Assembly (NCBI RefSeq): GCF_032854445.1
Contig: NW_027018056.1
Coordinates: forward strand, 35,421-99,420
DNA length: 64,000 nucleotides
Source of the DNA: Liolophura sinensis
Lineage: Eukaryota; Mollusca; Polyplacophora; Chitonida; Chitonidae
Reading direction: 5' to 3'
The position numbers were made by a program, and so were the translations under genes. Below, one piece after another: positions 34,819 through 47,000 of the stretch; position 1 is the first letter of the stretch, and each line of letters starts with the position of its first letter. The notes beneath the pieces are model-generated. The model saw only the letters and a list, made by a program, of their open reading frames with translations, did no database searches and had not been told where the DNA came from.

Positions 34819-35784
34819 TCAACCTGGTCAAATCACTTTTCCCGTGCAGGATACAGGAGTGTTCATACTTTAATCATTAAAGACAGCCGACCGATGTGCT
34901 TTCTGTATAGTAACTCTGACTGTACATGCGTGTCTACTAACACAAAAGTGCGGTCTGCTGCCGTAACTTACGTAATAGCAGATAATATGTACGCTACTCC
35001 AACACAAACTGCTGCTCAATGTCTCTCTCTAAAACACTTGACTTGATCAACAATATAGTACTCACAACGAATTGGTCTTGGACATGTGTAAATGGCCGTG
35101 TAAATGTACATGTATACATACATATATCCATATATCTGCATAAGTAAGCCCGAAAAATTAAAAAATTTATCTGATAGTTAAGAATATATAAATGTATATA
35201 TGCATTTGGCCATGACACATTAAATATTCCAGTTCAATTACCGGATAAATTTCGAATTAAACTACAAATATTAGGGAACAATAAATATATGAAGTAGACG
35301 GGAAAATGACGTCATTATGTTTGTGTACCAAGCTACAGGGTACCAAAAGTGAAAAGTCACGGTTAACAAAACGTACAATCTATTTGTATTGTCTTTGACC
35401 ATTTTTCAGTATCCTTCCAGTGAGCCCAAATCGTTGTTTATCCGATAAGTAGATAAATAATTACCATTCAAAACTATACGGAAGATTGGCCCTCATTTCT
35501 GATTAATAGTTGTCTCCTTTAGGCAAATCCCAATTCTCTATATATAAGTTGAAAATACTCACCTTAGTGATAATATTTGTAAACAAACTGTCATTGTTAA
35601 TAAATTCCTCATGATACTTTATTGTGCCAGTAACCCACCTCTCCCTATACGCTTCTGTCTGGGACTGGTGCTTCTGAGGACGTACTATGTACGCACCTTT
35701 ACACCTCATATTTTTTGTGATTTATTTTGAAATTCTTACTTGTATGTACTGGACTATGTTACACGTGATCTTACCGATAACTAC
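34819..35784 (+). other. LINE copy 3 inter-ORF spacer with 279-base extra segment
   Basis: Segment 35080-35358 corresponds to the extra block of copy 2, with the CRE palindrome TGACGTCA at 35307-35314. Small differences from copy 2 include CATTAAATATTCC for CATTTAATATTCC and CATTATGTTTG for CATTTTGTTTG. No supported coding frame. Confidence 0.65.
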
Positions 35785-38730
35785 ATGCGTAATAAACAAA
35801 AATTCGAGCTGTTATCAAGTGAGTACGATGGTAACCAGGCTAGAACATGTGCTTCTTTCTTTCTTAAATGTTGTTACGTCATGGATTACCTAAGTCAATA
35901 TCGTGTGGCAATCGGGACTTGGTATAACTTTGTGTGCTGTAAAAGCAGGGTGCACCTAATCAAACTTATAAACTTGCTGAATGAATTAACAGTGATTTGT
36001 AATGCTACTGACTCTTTACTATTTTGTGTTATTATAGGTATTCTTTGTAGGTTAAACAACTTGAATTACGTTTTAATTGTCATTATCGCATTACTGCTGC
36101 GATGCGGAGATATACATAAAAATCCGGGACCACCAAGCTCGCATAACTTAAGATGTTGTCATTTTAATGCTAGGAGCCTTCTGGCTCAGTCTGATGATCA
36201 AATGTCATCATATTCTAAGTTAGACGAAGTCTCAACCGTACTTGTAAATGAACATGATTACGATATTATTTGTGTAACAGAAACTTGGCTTAGTTCTGCC
36301 ATACCAGATGAAAGAGTTAATATAGAAGGGTACTACATTATAAGGAAAGGCAGAGATATTCATGGTGGGGGTGTTGCCATTTATTGTAAGTCATCATTGA
36401 ATATCACACGCAGATTAGATCTTGAAAATGAAAATGAAATGCTATGGATTACAATTGAATTGTTCAATAGAAGTGTATTAGTTGCTGTATGTTACCGCCC
36501 TCCTAACCAATCAACGGAATCACGGGATCTTTTTATTGATAACTTTGATTCTACTCTTACTTCTGTTATATCAGAAAACCCACATGCTTTACTAATATTT
36601 GGTGATTTTAACGATCGCTGCACTGATTGGAATAAATACCATGATAAGAGTGAATTAAAAATGAAACTTTTCGACCTTTTGGCTGGAAAAAATTTATTTC
36701 AAATACTGAATGAGCCGACAAGATATACGGAAGATAGTGCTTATTTATTAGATCTAATAATCACTGACAATATGAGATATGTAATAGATTACGGAGTGGC
36801 TTGTCCCATGGCTAATCTTGACCACTGCACGATCTATTGTAAACTGGATGTTCTTTGCAATGATAAACCTAAATCTTTTAAAAGACATGTATGGGACCTT
36901 AAATGTGCTGATATAGACCGTCTACGTAACTTACTGTCTGTCTCACCCTGGGATATATGTGACGTTTTCACTGATATAAGTGACGAAGTGTATGCATGGT
37001 CAAATCTTTTTCTGTCATGCAGTAAGGAAACTATCCCAAATAAAGAAATTACCGTGAGACCTCGCGACAAGCCCTGGATGACCAATGATGTGCGATATAA
37101 GTTACGAATTCGAAACAGATGCTTTAAAAAGTATAAAAGATCTAAAAATGAAAAAGATAAATTTCGCTTCTATATAGCCAGAAGGGAGGCCAACACAGCC
37201 AAAAGAGAGGCTATTCGTCGCTATGCTACACGTCTAAAAACCAAACTATCTGACCCAAATCTAGATACCAAGACTTACTGGTCTTCAATGAAATCAATGT
37301 TGGGTTCTAAAGCAAAACCTCCAATACCACCACTACTTGTAAATGGTAAAAATGTGTCCAGTGATATTGATAAGGCCAATGCTTTCTGTGCATTCTTTGC
37401 ATCACATTCTGACCTTCCATCTCCTGTCCCCGACTTGCCGGACTTCTCCTTCGTTACTACAACTCGTTTAAACAGTATACAAATAACTGAAAAGGAAGTC
37501 GGCCAGTGTCTCAGTTCGTTAAATACACAAAAGGCATCAGGTCCGGATGGGATCAGTAATTTTATGTTGCAGAGTGCAGCAGGAAGTATAACACCCTCGC
37601 TTACTAAACTATTTAACTCTTCATTACAAAACGGCGTCTTTCCGTCCGCGTGGAAAAGGTGCCGCGTTTGCCCAGTATTTAAAAAAGGTGATCGACATTG
37701 TATTTCTAACTACAGACCAGTATGTCTTCATCCATCGATATCCAAAGTATTTGAAAAAGTCGTCTATAAACATTTATATCAATATCTTACGATAAACAAT
37801 ATTCTTATTCCTCACAATGCAGGATTCAAAAGTGGTGATTCAACTATCTGTCAACTAACTAAAATCGTCCATAATATTTATAAAGGTTTAGACAACGGTA
37901 ATGATATGTGTTTGGTATTCTTGGATGTGAGCAAAGCCTTTGACAAGGTTTGGCACACAGGTTTACTATTTAAGTTGAGGCAGATGGGTATTGGAGGAAT
38001 GTTACTGGCGTGGATAAATGATTACTTATCTGATCGATCAATCTCTGTTTGCCTCAACGGTAAAGAATCTAGCTCGAATCCTACGTACTCAGGAGTTCCT
38101 CAGGGCTCTGTACTTGGTCCTTTGTTGTTTCTTATCTTCATAAATGATATAAATACTAATATTGAATGTGACATAAATATATTTGCTGACGACACATCCT
38201 TGTTAGAAGAAATTAAAGATTTACCAGTCTCAGAAACTAGACTGAACCGTGACCTTAGCAAGTTAGCATCGTGGGCAAATCAATGGTGTGTCACATTCAA
38301 TGCTCTTAAGACAGTTTATTTACTTGTATCATTAAAGGGAAATCCTTCCTATCCCAAACTGTATCTTAATGGCACGGAGGTGAAGAGCGTTCAGTCCCAC
38401 AAACACCTTGGGATCTTTTTACAACACAATGGGAAATGGGACGAACACATTAGAAACTTAGTTAATAAATGTAACAAAAAACTGAGTATTCTCAACCGAT
38501 GTAAGAAATGCCTTACCCGAAAATGTTTGAAAACTCTATACTTCAGTCAAATAAGATCTACCATCGAATATGGTGACATCCTGTTTGATAATTGCGGTAT
38601 AGTGTTGTCTCAAAAACTTGAAACAATTCAGCGAAGAGCTGCTCTTCTCTGTTCTGGGGGCCTACGTCGGACATCGTATAGTAAATTATTAAATGAACTA
38701 AGATGGGAACCCGCTTTATGTGAGACGTAG
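35785..38730 (+). CDS. LINE ORF2 copy 3: endonuclease-reverse transcriptase, C-terminally frameshifted
   Basis: First ATG at 35785, 981 codons, apparently the same protein as in copy 2, including Glu at residue 401. Endonuclease (FNARSL, VTETWL, GDFND, D346-H347) and RT (KASGPDG, FLDVSKAFDK, SGVPQGS, FADD) motifs are complete. The stop at 38728-38730 follows the same extra base at RWEP as in the other copies. The protein alone would keep both catalytic domains but lack the post-RT region and zinc knuckle, so it is likely impaired for retrotransposition. Confidence 0.93.
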   Translation: MRNKQKFELLSSEYDGNQARTCASFFLKCCYVMDYLSQYRVAIGTWYNFVCCKSRVHLIKLINLLNELTVICNATDSLLFCVIIGILCRLNNLNYVLIVIIALLLRCGDIHKNPGPPSSHNLRCCHFNARSLLAQSDDQMSSYSKLDEVSTVLVNEHDYDIICVTETWLSSAIPDERVNIEGYYIIRKGRDIHGGGVAIYCKSSLNITRRLDLENENEMLWITIELFNRSVLVAVCYRPPNQSTESRDLFIDNFDSTLTSVISENPHALLIFGDFNDRCTDWNKYHDKSELKMKLFDLLAGKNLFQILNEPTRYTEDSAYLLDLIITDNMRYVIDYGVACPMANLDHCTIYCKLDVLCNDKPKSFKRHVWDLKCADIDRLRNLLSVSPWDICDVFTDISDEVYAWSNLFLSCSKETIPNKEITVRPRDKPWMTNDVRYKLRIRNRCFKKYKRSKNEKDKFRFYIARREANTAKREAIRRYATRLKTKLSDPNLDTKTYWSSMKSMLGSKAKPPIPPLLVNGKNVSSDIDKANAFCAFFASHSDLPSPVPDLPDFSFVTTTRLNSIQITEKEVGQCLSSLNTQKASGPDGISNFMLQSAAGSITPSLTKLFNSSLQNGVFPSAWKRCRVCPVFKKGDRHCISNYRPVCLHPSISKVFEKVVYKHLYQYLTINNILIPHNAGFKSGDSTICQLTKIVHNIYKGLDNGNDMCLVFLDVSKAFDKVWHTGLLFKLRQMGIGGMLLAWINDYLSDRSISVCLNGKESSSNPTYSGVPQGSVLGPLLFLIFINDINTNIECDINIFADDTSLLEEIKDLPVSETRLNRDLSKLASWANQWCVTFNALKTVYLLVSLKGNPSYPKLYLNGTEVKSVQSHKHLGIFLQHNGKWDEHIRNLVNKCNKKLSILNRCKKCLTRKCLKTLYFSQIRSTIEYGDILFDNCGIVLSQKLETIQRRAALLCSGGLRRTSYSKLLNELRWEPALCET
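36106..36132 (+). other. 2A-like peptide motif GDIHKNPGP in ORF2 copy 3
   Basis: Unchanged from the other two copies, residues 108-116, directly after the hydrophobic NYVLIVIIALLLRC stretch. Confidence 0.6.
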
Positions 38731-39409
38731 ATCCCACAGAATTCTTCTTTTCCCTAAAATTATAAATGGGCTATCGCCTCCTTATTTGAAAAAATTACTA
38801 CCATGCGGAAATGAAGCTGTCGTCAGTACATACAATCTACGAAATAAGCACAACATCCGTCTTCCCAAAGGTCGTATCCAGTTGTACATGTCGTCATTTA
38901 TTCCCCAAACAATTAAGATTGGAATTCAATACGACTCTCTAGAAAAGCTTAAATCCTATCTTAAACCTAGTTTTGTTGACAGCATTACTATTTCCGTACT
39001 GTACGATTCTTTTGTAACATTTTCCTCGATACTGTATTGTAGGATGCGGATGGGACTGAGCGCTCTTCACGCAGACTTATTTACCAATGGCCTTTCAGAT
39101 AACCAGTCTGGTCATAAATGTAATTACAAATGTGAAAATTCTCATCATTTTCTTATTGAATGTCCCGCATATGCCGCTCAAAGGAAGCACATGTTCGACA
39201 GGTTTACTAAAACGAATTCTCCAAATGCTCACTTATCTATTTTCCTTCCGCATTGCTCAAAACATATCTCAAATATTTTACTTTTTGGATCAAATGACCT
39301 ATCTCTTAAAGACAATAAAACCATATTCTGTTCTGTGCACAAATTCGTTCAAGATACTCGAAGATTTATCCATCGTACTCACCAAATAGTTCAAACAAGC
39401 TCCTTTTAA
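38720..39409 (+). pseudogene. LINE ORF2 copy 3 C-terminal region, single 229-codon frame
   Basis: In this copy the post-RT part and the zinc-knuckle part share one frame (RRRSHRILLF through CNYKCENSHHFLIEC to 39409). One A is missing in the AAA of ATTAAAGATTGG, about 20 bases before the second break seen in copies 1 and 2. The deletion compensates that break but garbles the intervening residues, so the conserved DWNS is lost (TIKIGIQYDSLEK). It is still out of frame with the ORF2 core because the first break at RWEP remains. Confidence 0.82.
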
Positions 39410-39668
39410 GGTACAAAGTGCTAAGACTGAAACCCATTCCTAAATCTGTTTATATAATCGGTACTTAATGCAGTATATGAGTGTGTGCAGTATTGGATGC
39501 CTATGTGTATTGTAAATATTGTAAATATTTTATTCTTCACTATCAAGTTTTAATTATATAAATGTATGATGTATATAAGTTTGAGGAGACCCCCTAGTGA
39601 TCCATGGGTTGTGGGATATCCTCAGTAAACAAATAAAGAATTAAATTAAAAATTAAATTAAATTAATA
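39410..39668 (+). terminator. LINE copy 3 3' UTR, possible hairpin, AATAAA and TTAAA-type tail
   Basis: Possible GAGGA/TCCTC hairpin at 39583-39623, AATAAA at 39632-39637, then the TTAAA/ATTAA tail ending at the satellite junction. Confidence 0.6.
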
Positions 39669-42600
39669 CTGCTGGTAAGAGGCTAATCCGACGTATTTTG
39701 TGACGAGAAATCGAATGGTGCAAACCGCGTTGCTCTCCGACCAATACTTTTGGCTGTAGCCACAAATGAATAATCAATGATGTCAAGATCACGTGCCCAG
39801 CAACGGCTCTTACTCCATGGAAACCAAGGAAATTTGCAATTTTTCAACAGCTGGAGATGCCTGGCCCAATTGCGCATCCTTTGGCACCTTATTGATGTGG
39901 GTCAGTGTTCAATTGTACTTTTTACAGCGGGTTGTATCAAGTACCTTGTGTTTTTTTTTACATACAAATGGTGTGGTTTTTCTACATGTAGATAAAGACA
40001 TTGAGTTTGTCTTCGACTTAGAAGTAAGACATTTGCTGGGTGAGTTAAATGGGCTTGGCCCAAAGATTTGACGTCGTCTGGGCTACCGAAGGGCACAGAA
40101 CTTATAATGAAATGTTGAATATAGTAATGACCAGTCGCGATTGTACATAGTTAATGTAGCCGATTTCAATTAGCAAAATGACCAGGCAAAAATCCAAAAG
40201 TGGAAAAAACTGTTCCAATGCTGCTGGTAAGAGGCTAATCCGACGTATTTTGTGACGAGAAATCGAATGGTGCAAACCGCGTTGCTCTCCGACCAATACT
40301 TTTGGCTGTAGCCACAAATGAATAATCAATGATGTCAAGATCACGTGCCCAGCAACGGCTCTTACTCCATGGAAACCAAGGAAATTTGCAATTTTTCAAC
40401 AGCTGGAGATGCCTGGCCCAATTGCGCATCCTTTGGCACCTTATTGATGTGGGTCAGTGTTCAATTGTAATTTTTACAGCGGATTGTATCAAGTACCTTT
40501 TGTTTTTTTTATATACAAATGGTGTGGTTTTTCTACATGTAGATAAAGACATTGAGTTTGTCTTCGACTTAGAAGTAAGACATTTGTTGGGTGAGTTAAA
40601 TGGGCTTGGCCCAAAGATTTGACGTCGTCTGGGCTACCGAAGGGCACATAACTTATAATGAAAAGTTGAATATAGTAATGACCAGTCGCGATTGTACATA
40701 GTTAATGTAGCCGATTTCAGTTCGCAAAAGACCAGGCAAAAATCCAAAAGTGGAAAAACTGTTCCAATGCTGCTGGTAAGAGGCTAATCCGACGTATTTT
40801 GTGACGAGAAATCGAATGGTGCAAACCGCGTTGCTCTCCGACCAATACTTTTGGCTGTAGCCACAAATGAATAATCAAATGATGTCAAGATCACGTGCCC
40901 AGCAACGGCTCTTACTCCATGGAAACCAAGGAAATTTGCAATTTTTCAACACCTGGAGATGCCTGGCCCAATTGCGCATCCTTTGGCACCTTATTGATGT
41001 GGGTCAGTGTTTAATTGTACTTTTTACAGCGGGTTGTATCAAGTACCTTGTGTTTTTTTTATATACAAATGGTGTGGTTTTTCTACATGTAGATAAAGAC
41101 ATTGAGTTTGTCTTCGACTTAGAAGTAAGACATTTGCTGGGTGAGTTAAATGGGCTTGGCCCAAAGATTTGACGTCGTCTGGGCTACCGAAGGGCACATA
41201 ACTTATAATGAAATGTTGAATATAGTAATGACCAGTCGCGATTGTACATAGTTAATGTAGCCGATTTCAATTAGCAAAATGACCAGGCAAAAATCCAAAA
41301 GTGGAAAAACTGTTCCAATGCTGCTGGTAAGAGGCTAATCCGACGTATTTTGTGACGAGAAATCGAATGGTGCAAACCGCGTTGCTCTCCGACCAATACT
41401 TTTGGCTGTAGCCACAAATGAATAATCAATGATGTCAAGATCACGTGCCCAGCAACGGCTCTTACTCCATGGAAACCAAGGAAATTTGCAATTTTTCAAC
41501 AGCTGGAGATGCCTGGCCCAATTGCGCATCCTTTGGCACCTTATTGATGTGGGTCAGTGTTCAATTGTACTTTTTACAGCGGGTTGTATCAAGTACCTTG
41601 TGTTTTTTTTACATACAAATGGTGTGGTTTTTCTACATGTAGATAAAGACATTGAGTTTGTCTTCGACTTAGAAGTAAGACATTTGCTGGGTGAGTTAAA
41701 TGGGCTTGGCCCAAAGATTTGACGTCGTCTGGGCTACCGAAGGGCACAGAACTTATAATGAAATGTTGAATATAGTAATGACCAGTCGCGATTGTACATA
41801 GTTAATGTAGCCGATTTCAATTAGCAAAATGACCAGGCAAAAATCCAAAAGTGGAAAAACTGTTCCAATGCTGCTGGTAAGAGGCTAATCCGACGTATTT
41901 TGTGACGAGAAATCGAATGGTGCAAACCGCGTTGCTCTCCGACCAATACTTTTGGCTGTAGCCACAAATGAATAATCAATGATGTCAAGATCACGTGCCC
42001 AGCAACGGCTCTTACTCCATGGAAACCAAGGAAATTTGCAATTTTTCAACAGCTGGAGATGCCTGGCCCAATTGCGCATCCTTTGGCACCTTATTGATGT
42101 GGGTCAGTGTTCAATTGTACTTTTTACAGCGGATTGTATCAAGTACCTTTTGTTTTTTTTATATACAAATGGTGTGGTTTTTCTACATGTAGATAAAGAC
42201 ATTGAGTTTGTCTTCGACTTAGAAGTAAGACATTTGTTGGGTGAGTTAAATGGGCTTGGCCCAAAGATTTGACGTCGTCTGGGCTACCGAAGGGCACATA
42301 ACTTATAATGAAAAGTTGAATATAGTAATGACCAGTCGCGATTGTACATAGTTAATGTAGCCGATTTCAGTTCGCAAAAAGACCAGGCAAAAATCCAAAA
42401 GTGGAAAAACTGTTCCAATGCTGCTGGTAAGAGGCTAATCCGACGTATTTTGTGACGAGAAATCGAATGGTGCAAACCGCGTTGCTCTCCGACCAATACT
42501 TTTGGCTGTAGCCACAAATGAATAATCAATGATGTCAAGATCACGTGCCCAGCAACGGCTCTTACTCCATGGAAACCAAGGAAATTTGCAATTTTTCAAC

Positions 42601-44080
42601 ACCTGGAGATGCCTGGCCCAATTGCGCATCCTTTGGCACCTTATTGATGTGGGTCAGTGTTTAATTGTACTTTTTACAGCGGGTTGTATCAAGTACCTTG
42701 TGTTTTTTTTATATACAAATGGTGTGGTTTTTCTACATGTAGATAAAGACATTGAGTTTGTCTTCGACTTAGAAGTAAGACATTTGCTGGGTGAGTTAAA
42801 TGGGCTTGGCCCAAAGATTTGACGTCGTCTGGGCTACCGAAGGGCACATAACTTATAATGAAATGTTGAATATAGTAATGACCAGTCGCGATTGTACATA
42901 GTTAATGTAGCCGATTTCAATTAGCAAAATGACCAGGCAAAAATCCAAAAGTGGAAAAACTGTTCCAATGCTGCTGGTAAGAGGCTAATCCGACGTATTT
43001 TGTGACGAGAAATCGAATGGTGCAAACCGCGTTGCTCTCCGACCAATACTTTTGGCTGTAGCCACAAATGAATAATCAATGATGTCAAGATCACGTGCCC
43101 AGCAACGGCTCTTACTCCATGGAAACCAAGGAAATTTGCAATTTTTCAACAGCTGGAGATGCCTGGCCCAATTGCGCATCCTTTGGCACCTTATTGATGT
43201 GGGTCAGTGTTCAATTGTACTTTTTACAGCGGGTTGTATCAAGTACCTTGTGTTTTTTTTACATACAAATGGTGTGGTTTTTCTACATGTAGATAAAGAC
43301 ATTGAGTTTGTCTTCGACTTAGAAGTAAGACATTTGCTGGGTGAGTTAAATGGGCTTGGCCCAAAGATTTGACGTCGTCTGGGCTACCGAAGGGCACAGA
43401 ACTTATAATGAAATGTTGAATATAGTAATGACGAGTCGCGATTGTACATAGTTAATGTAGCCGATTTCAATTAGCAAAATGACCAGGCAAAAATCCAAAA
43501 GTGGAAAAACTGTTCCAATGCTGCTGGTAAGAGGCTAATCCGACGTATTTTGTGACGAGAAATCGAATGGTGCAAACCGCGTTGCTCTCCGACCAATACT
43601 TTTGGCTGTAGCCACAAATGAATAATCAATGATGTCAAGATCACGTGCCCAGCAACGGCTCTTACTCCATGGAAACCAAGGAAATTTGCAATTTTTCAAC
43701 AGCTGGAGATGCCTGGCCCAATTGCGCATCCTTTGGCACCTTATTGATGTGGGTCAGTGTTCAATTGTACTTTTTACAGCGGATTGTATCAAGTACCTTT
43801 TGTTTTTTTTATATACAAATGGTGTGGTTTTTCTACATGTAGATAAAGACATTGAGTTTGTCTTCGACTTAGAAGTAAGACATTTGTTGGGTGAGTTAAA
43901 TGGGCTTGGCCCAAAGATTTGACGTCGTCTGGGCTACCGAAGGGCACATAACTTATAATGAAAAGTTGAATATAGTAATGACCAGTCGCGATTGTACATA
44001 GTTAATGTAGCCGATTTCAGTTCGCAAAAAGACCAGGCAAAAATCCAAAAGTGGAAAAACTGTTCCAAAGCTGCTGGTAA
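39669..44080. repeat. Three-monomer higher-order pattern (about 1,650 bp)
   Basis: Marker units repeat in threes: a GCGGGTTG/CACAGAAC unit, then a GCGGATTG/CAGTTCGC unit, then a CAACACCTGG/GTGTTTAATTG unit (units near 39777, 40329, 40867; 41429, 41979, 42529; 43079, 43629). The pattern then becomes irregular, with GGCTTGACCC units inserted. Confidence 0.65.
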
Positions 44081-47000
44081 GAGGCTAATCCGACGTATTT
44101 TGTGACGAGAAATCGAATGGTGCAAACCGCGTTGCTCTCCGACCAATACTTTTGGCTGTAGCCACAAATGAATAATCAATGATGTCAAGATCACGTGCCC
44201 AGCAACGGCTCTTACTCCATCGAAACCAAGGAAATTTGCAATTTTTCAACAGCTGGAGATGCCTGGCCCAATTGCGCATCCTTTGGCACCTTATTGATGT
44301 GGGTCAGTGTTCAATTGTACTTTTTACAGCGGATTGTATCAAGTACCTTGTGTTTTTTTTATATACAAATGGTGTGGTTTTTCTACATGTAGATAAAGAC
44401 ATTGAGTTTGTCTTCGACTTAGAAGTAAGACATTTGTTGGGTGAGTTAAATGGGCTTGACCCAAAGATTTGACGTCGTCTGGGCTACCGAAGGGCACATA
44501 ACTTATAATGAAAAGTTGAATATAGTAATGACCAGTCGCGATTGTACATAGTTAATGTAGCCGATTTCAATTAGCAAAATGACCAGGCAAAAATCCAAAA
44601 GTGGAAAAACTGTTCCAATGCTGCTGGTAAGAGGCTAATCCGACGTATTTTGTGACGAGAAATCGAATGGTGCAAACCGCGTTGCTCTCCGACCAATACT
44701 TTTGGCTGTAGCCACAAATGAATAATCAATGATGTCAAGATCACGTGCCCAGCAACGGCTCTTACTCCATGGAAACCAAGGAAATTTGCAATTTTTCAAC
44801 ACCTGGAGATGCCTGGCCCAATTGCGCATCCTTTGGCACCTTATTGATGTGGGTCAGTGTTCAATTGTACTTTTTACAGCGGGTTGTATCAAGTACCTTG
44901 TGTTTTTTTTACATACAAATGGTGTGGTTTTTCTACATGTAGATAAAGACATTGAGTTTGTCTTCGACTTAGAAGTAAGACATTTGCTGGGTGAGTTAAA
45001 TGGGCTTGGCCCAAAGATTTGACGTCGTCTGGGCTACCGAAGGGCACAGAACTTATAATGAAATGTTGAATATAGTAATGACCAGTCGCGATTGTACATA
45101 GTTAATGTAGCCGATTTCAATTAGCAAAATGACCAGGCAAAAATCCAAAAGTGGAAAAACTGTTCCAATGCTGCTGGTAAGAGGCTAATCCGACGTATTT
45201 TGTGACGAGAAATCGAATGGTGCAAACCGCGTTGCTCTCCGACAATACTTTTGGCTGTAGCCACAAAATGAATAATCAATGATGTCAAGATCACGTGCCC
45301 AGCAACGGCTCTTACTCCATGGAAACCAAGGAAATTTGCAATTTTTCAACAGCTGGAGATGCCTGGCCCAATTGCGCATCCTTTGGCACCTTATTGATGT
45401 GGGTCAGTGTTCAATTGTAATTTTTACAGCGGATTGTATCAAGTACCTTTTGTTTTTTTTATATACAAATGGTGTGGTTTTTCTACATGTAGATAAAGAC
45501 ATTGAGTTTGTCTTCGACTTAGAAGTAAGACATTTGTTGGGTGAGTTAAATGGGCTTGGCCCAAAGATTTGACGTCGTCTGGGCTACCGAAGGGCACATA
45601 ACTTATAATGAAAAGTTGAATATAGTAATGACCAGTCGCGATTGTACATAGTTAATGTAGCCGATTTCAGTTCGCAAAAGACCAGGCAAAAATCCAAAAG
45701 TGGAAAAACTGTTCCAATGCTGCTGGTAAGAGCTAATCCGACGTATTTTGTGACGAGAAATCGAATGGTGCAAACCGCGTTGCTCTCCGACCAATACTTT
45801 TGGCTGTAGCCACAAATGAATAATCAATGATGTCAAGATCACGTGCCCAGCAACGGCTCTTACTCCATGGAAACCAAGGAAATTTGCAATTTTTCAACAG
45901 CTGGAGATGCCTGGCCCAATTGCGCATCCTTTGGCACCTTATTGATGTGGGTCAGTGTTCAATTGTACTTTTTACAGCGGATTGTATCAAGTACCTTTTG
46001 TTTTTTTTATATACAAATGGTGTGTTTTTCTACATGTAGATAAAGACATTGAGTTTGTCTTCGACTTAGAAGTAAGACATTTGTTGGGTGAGTTAAATGG
46101 GCTTGGCCCAAAGATTTGACGTCGTCTGGGCTACCGAAGGGCACATAACTTATAATGAAAAGTTGAATATAGTAATGACCAGTCGCGATTGTACATAGTT
46201 AATGTAGCCGATTTCAGTTCGCAAAAGACCAGGCAAAAATCCAAAAGTGGAAAAACTGTTCCAATGCTGCTGGTAAGAGGCTAATCCGACGTATTTTGTG
46301 ACGAGAAATCGAATGGTGCAAACCGCGTTGCTCTCCGACCAATACTTTTGGCTGTAGCCACAAATGAATAATCAATGATGTCAAGATCACGTGCCCAGCA
46401 ACGGCTCTTACTCCATGGAAACCAAGGAAATTTGCAATTTTCAACACCTGGAGATGCCTGGCCCAATGCGCATCCTTTGGCACCTTATTGATGTGGTCAG
46501 TGTTTAATTGTACTTTTTACAGCGGGTTGTATCAAGTACCTTGTGTTTTTTTTATATACAAATGGTGTGGTTTTTCTACATGTAGATAAAGACATTGAGT
46601 TTGTCTTCGACTTAGAAGTAAGACATTTGCTGGGTGAGTTAAATGGGCTTGGCCCAAAGATTTGACGTCGTCTGGGCTACCGAAGGGCACATAACTTATA
46701 ATGAAATGTTGAATATAGTAATGACCAGTCGCGATTGTACATAGTTAATGTAGCCGATTTCAATTAGCAAAATGACCAGCAAAAATCCAAAAGTGGAAAA
46801 ACTGTTCCAATGCTGCTGGTAAGAGGCTAATCCGACGTATTTTGTGACGAGAAATCGAATGGTGCAAACCGCGTTGCTCTCCGACCAATACTTTTGGCTG
46901 TAGCCACAAATGAATAATCAATGATGTCAAGATCACGTGCCCAGCAACGGCTCTTACTCCATGGAAACCAAGAATTGCAATTTTTCAACAGCTGGAGATG

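Larger units (their letters stand above)
33515..39668 (+). mobile_element. LINE (APE-type non-LTR retrotransposon), copy 3
   Basis: A 6,154-bp copy, one base shorter than copy 2 because an A is missing in AATTAAGATTGG (about 38914). Junctions, ORF lesions and spacer segment match copy 2. The missing A joins two of the C-terminal frames. Downstream satellite monomers differ from those after copies 1 and 2, so this copy is at the edge of the LINE-bearing higher-order repeat. Confidence 0.95.

Noticed and set aside
11575-39668. Three independent site-specific LINE insertions into the satellite
   Set aside because: Shared frame lesions and shared flanking monomer variants make duplication of one insertion far simpler, although the founder insertion may still have had a target preference.
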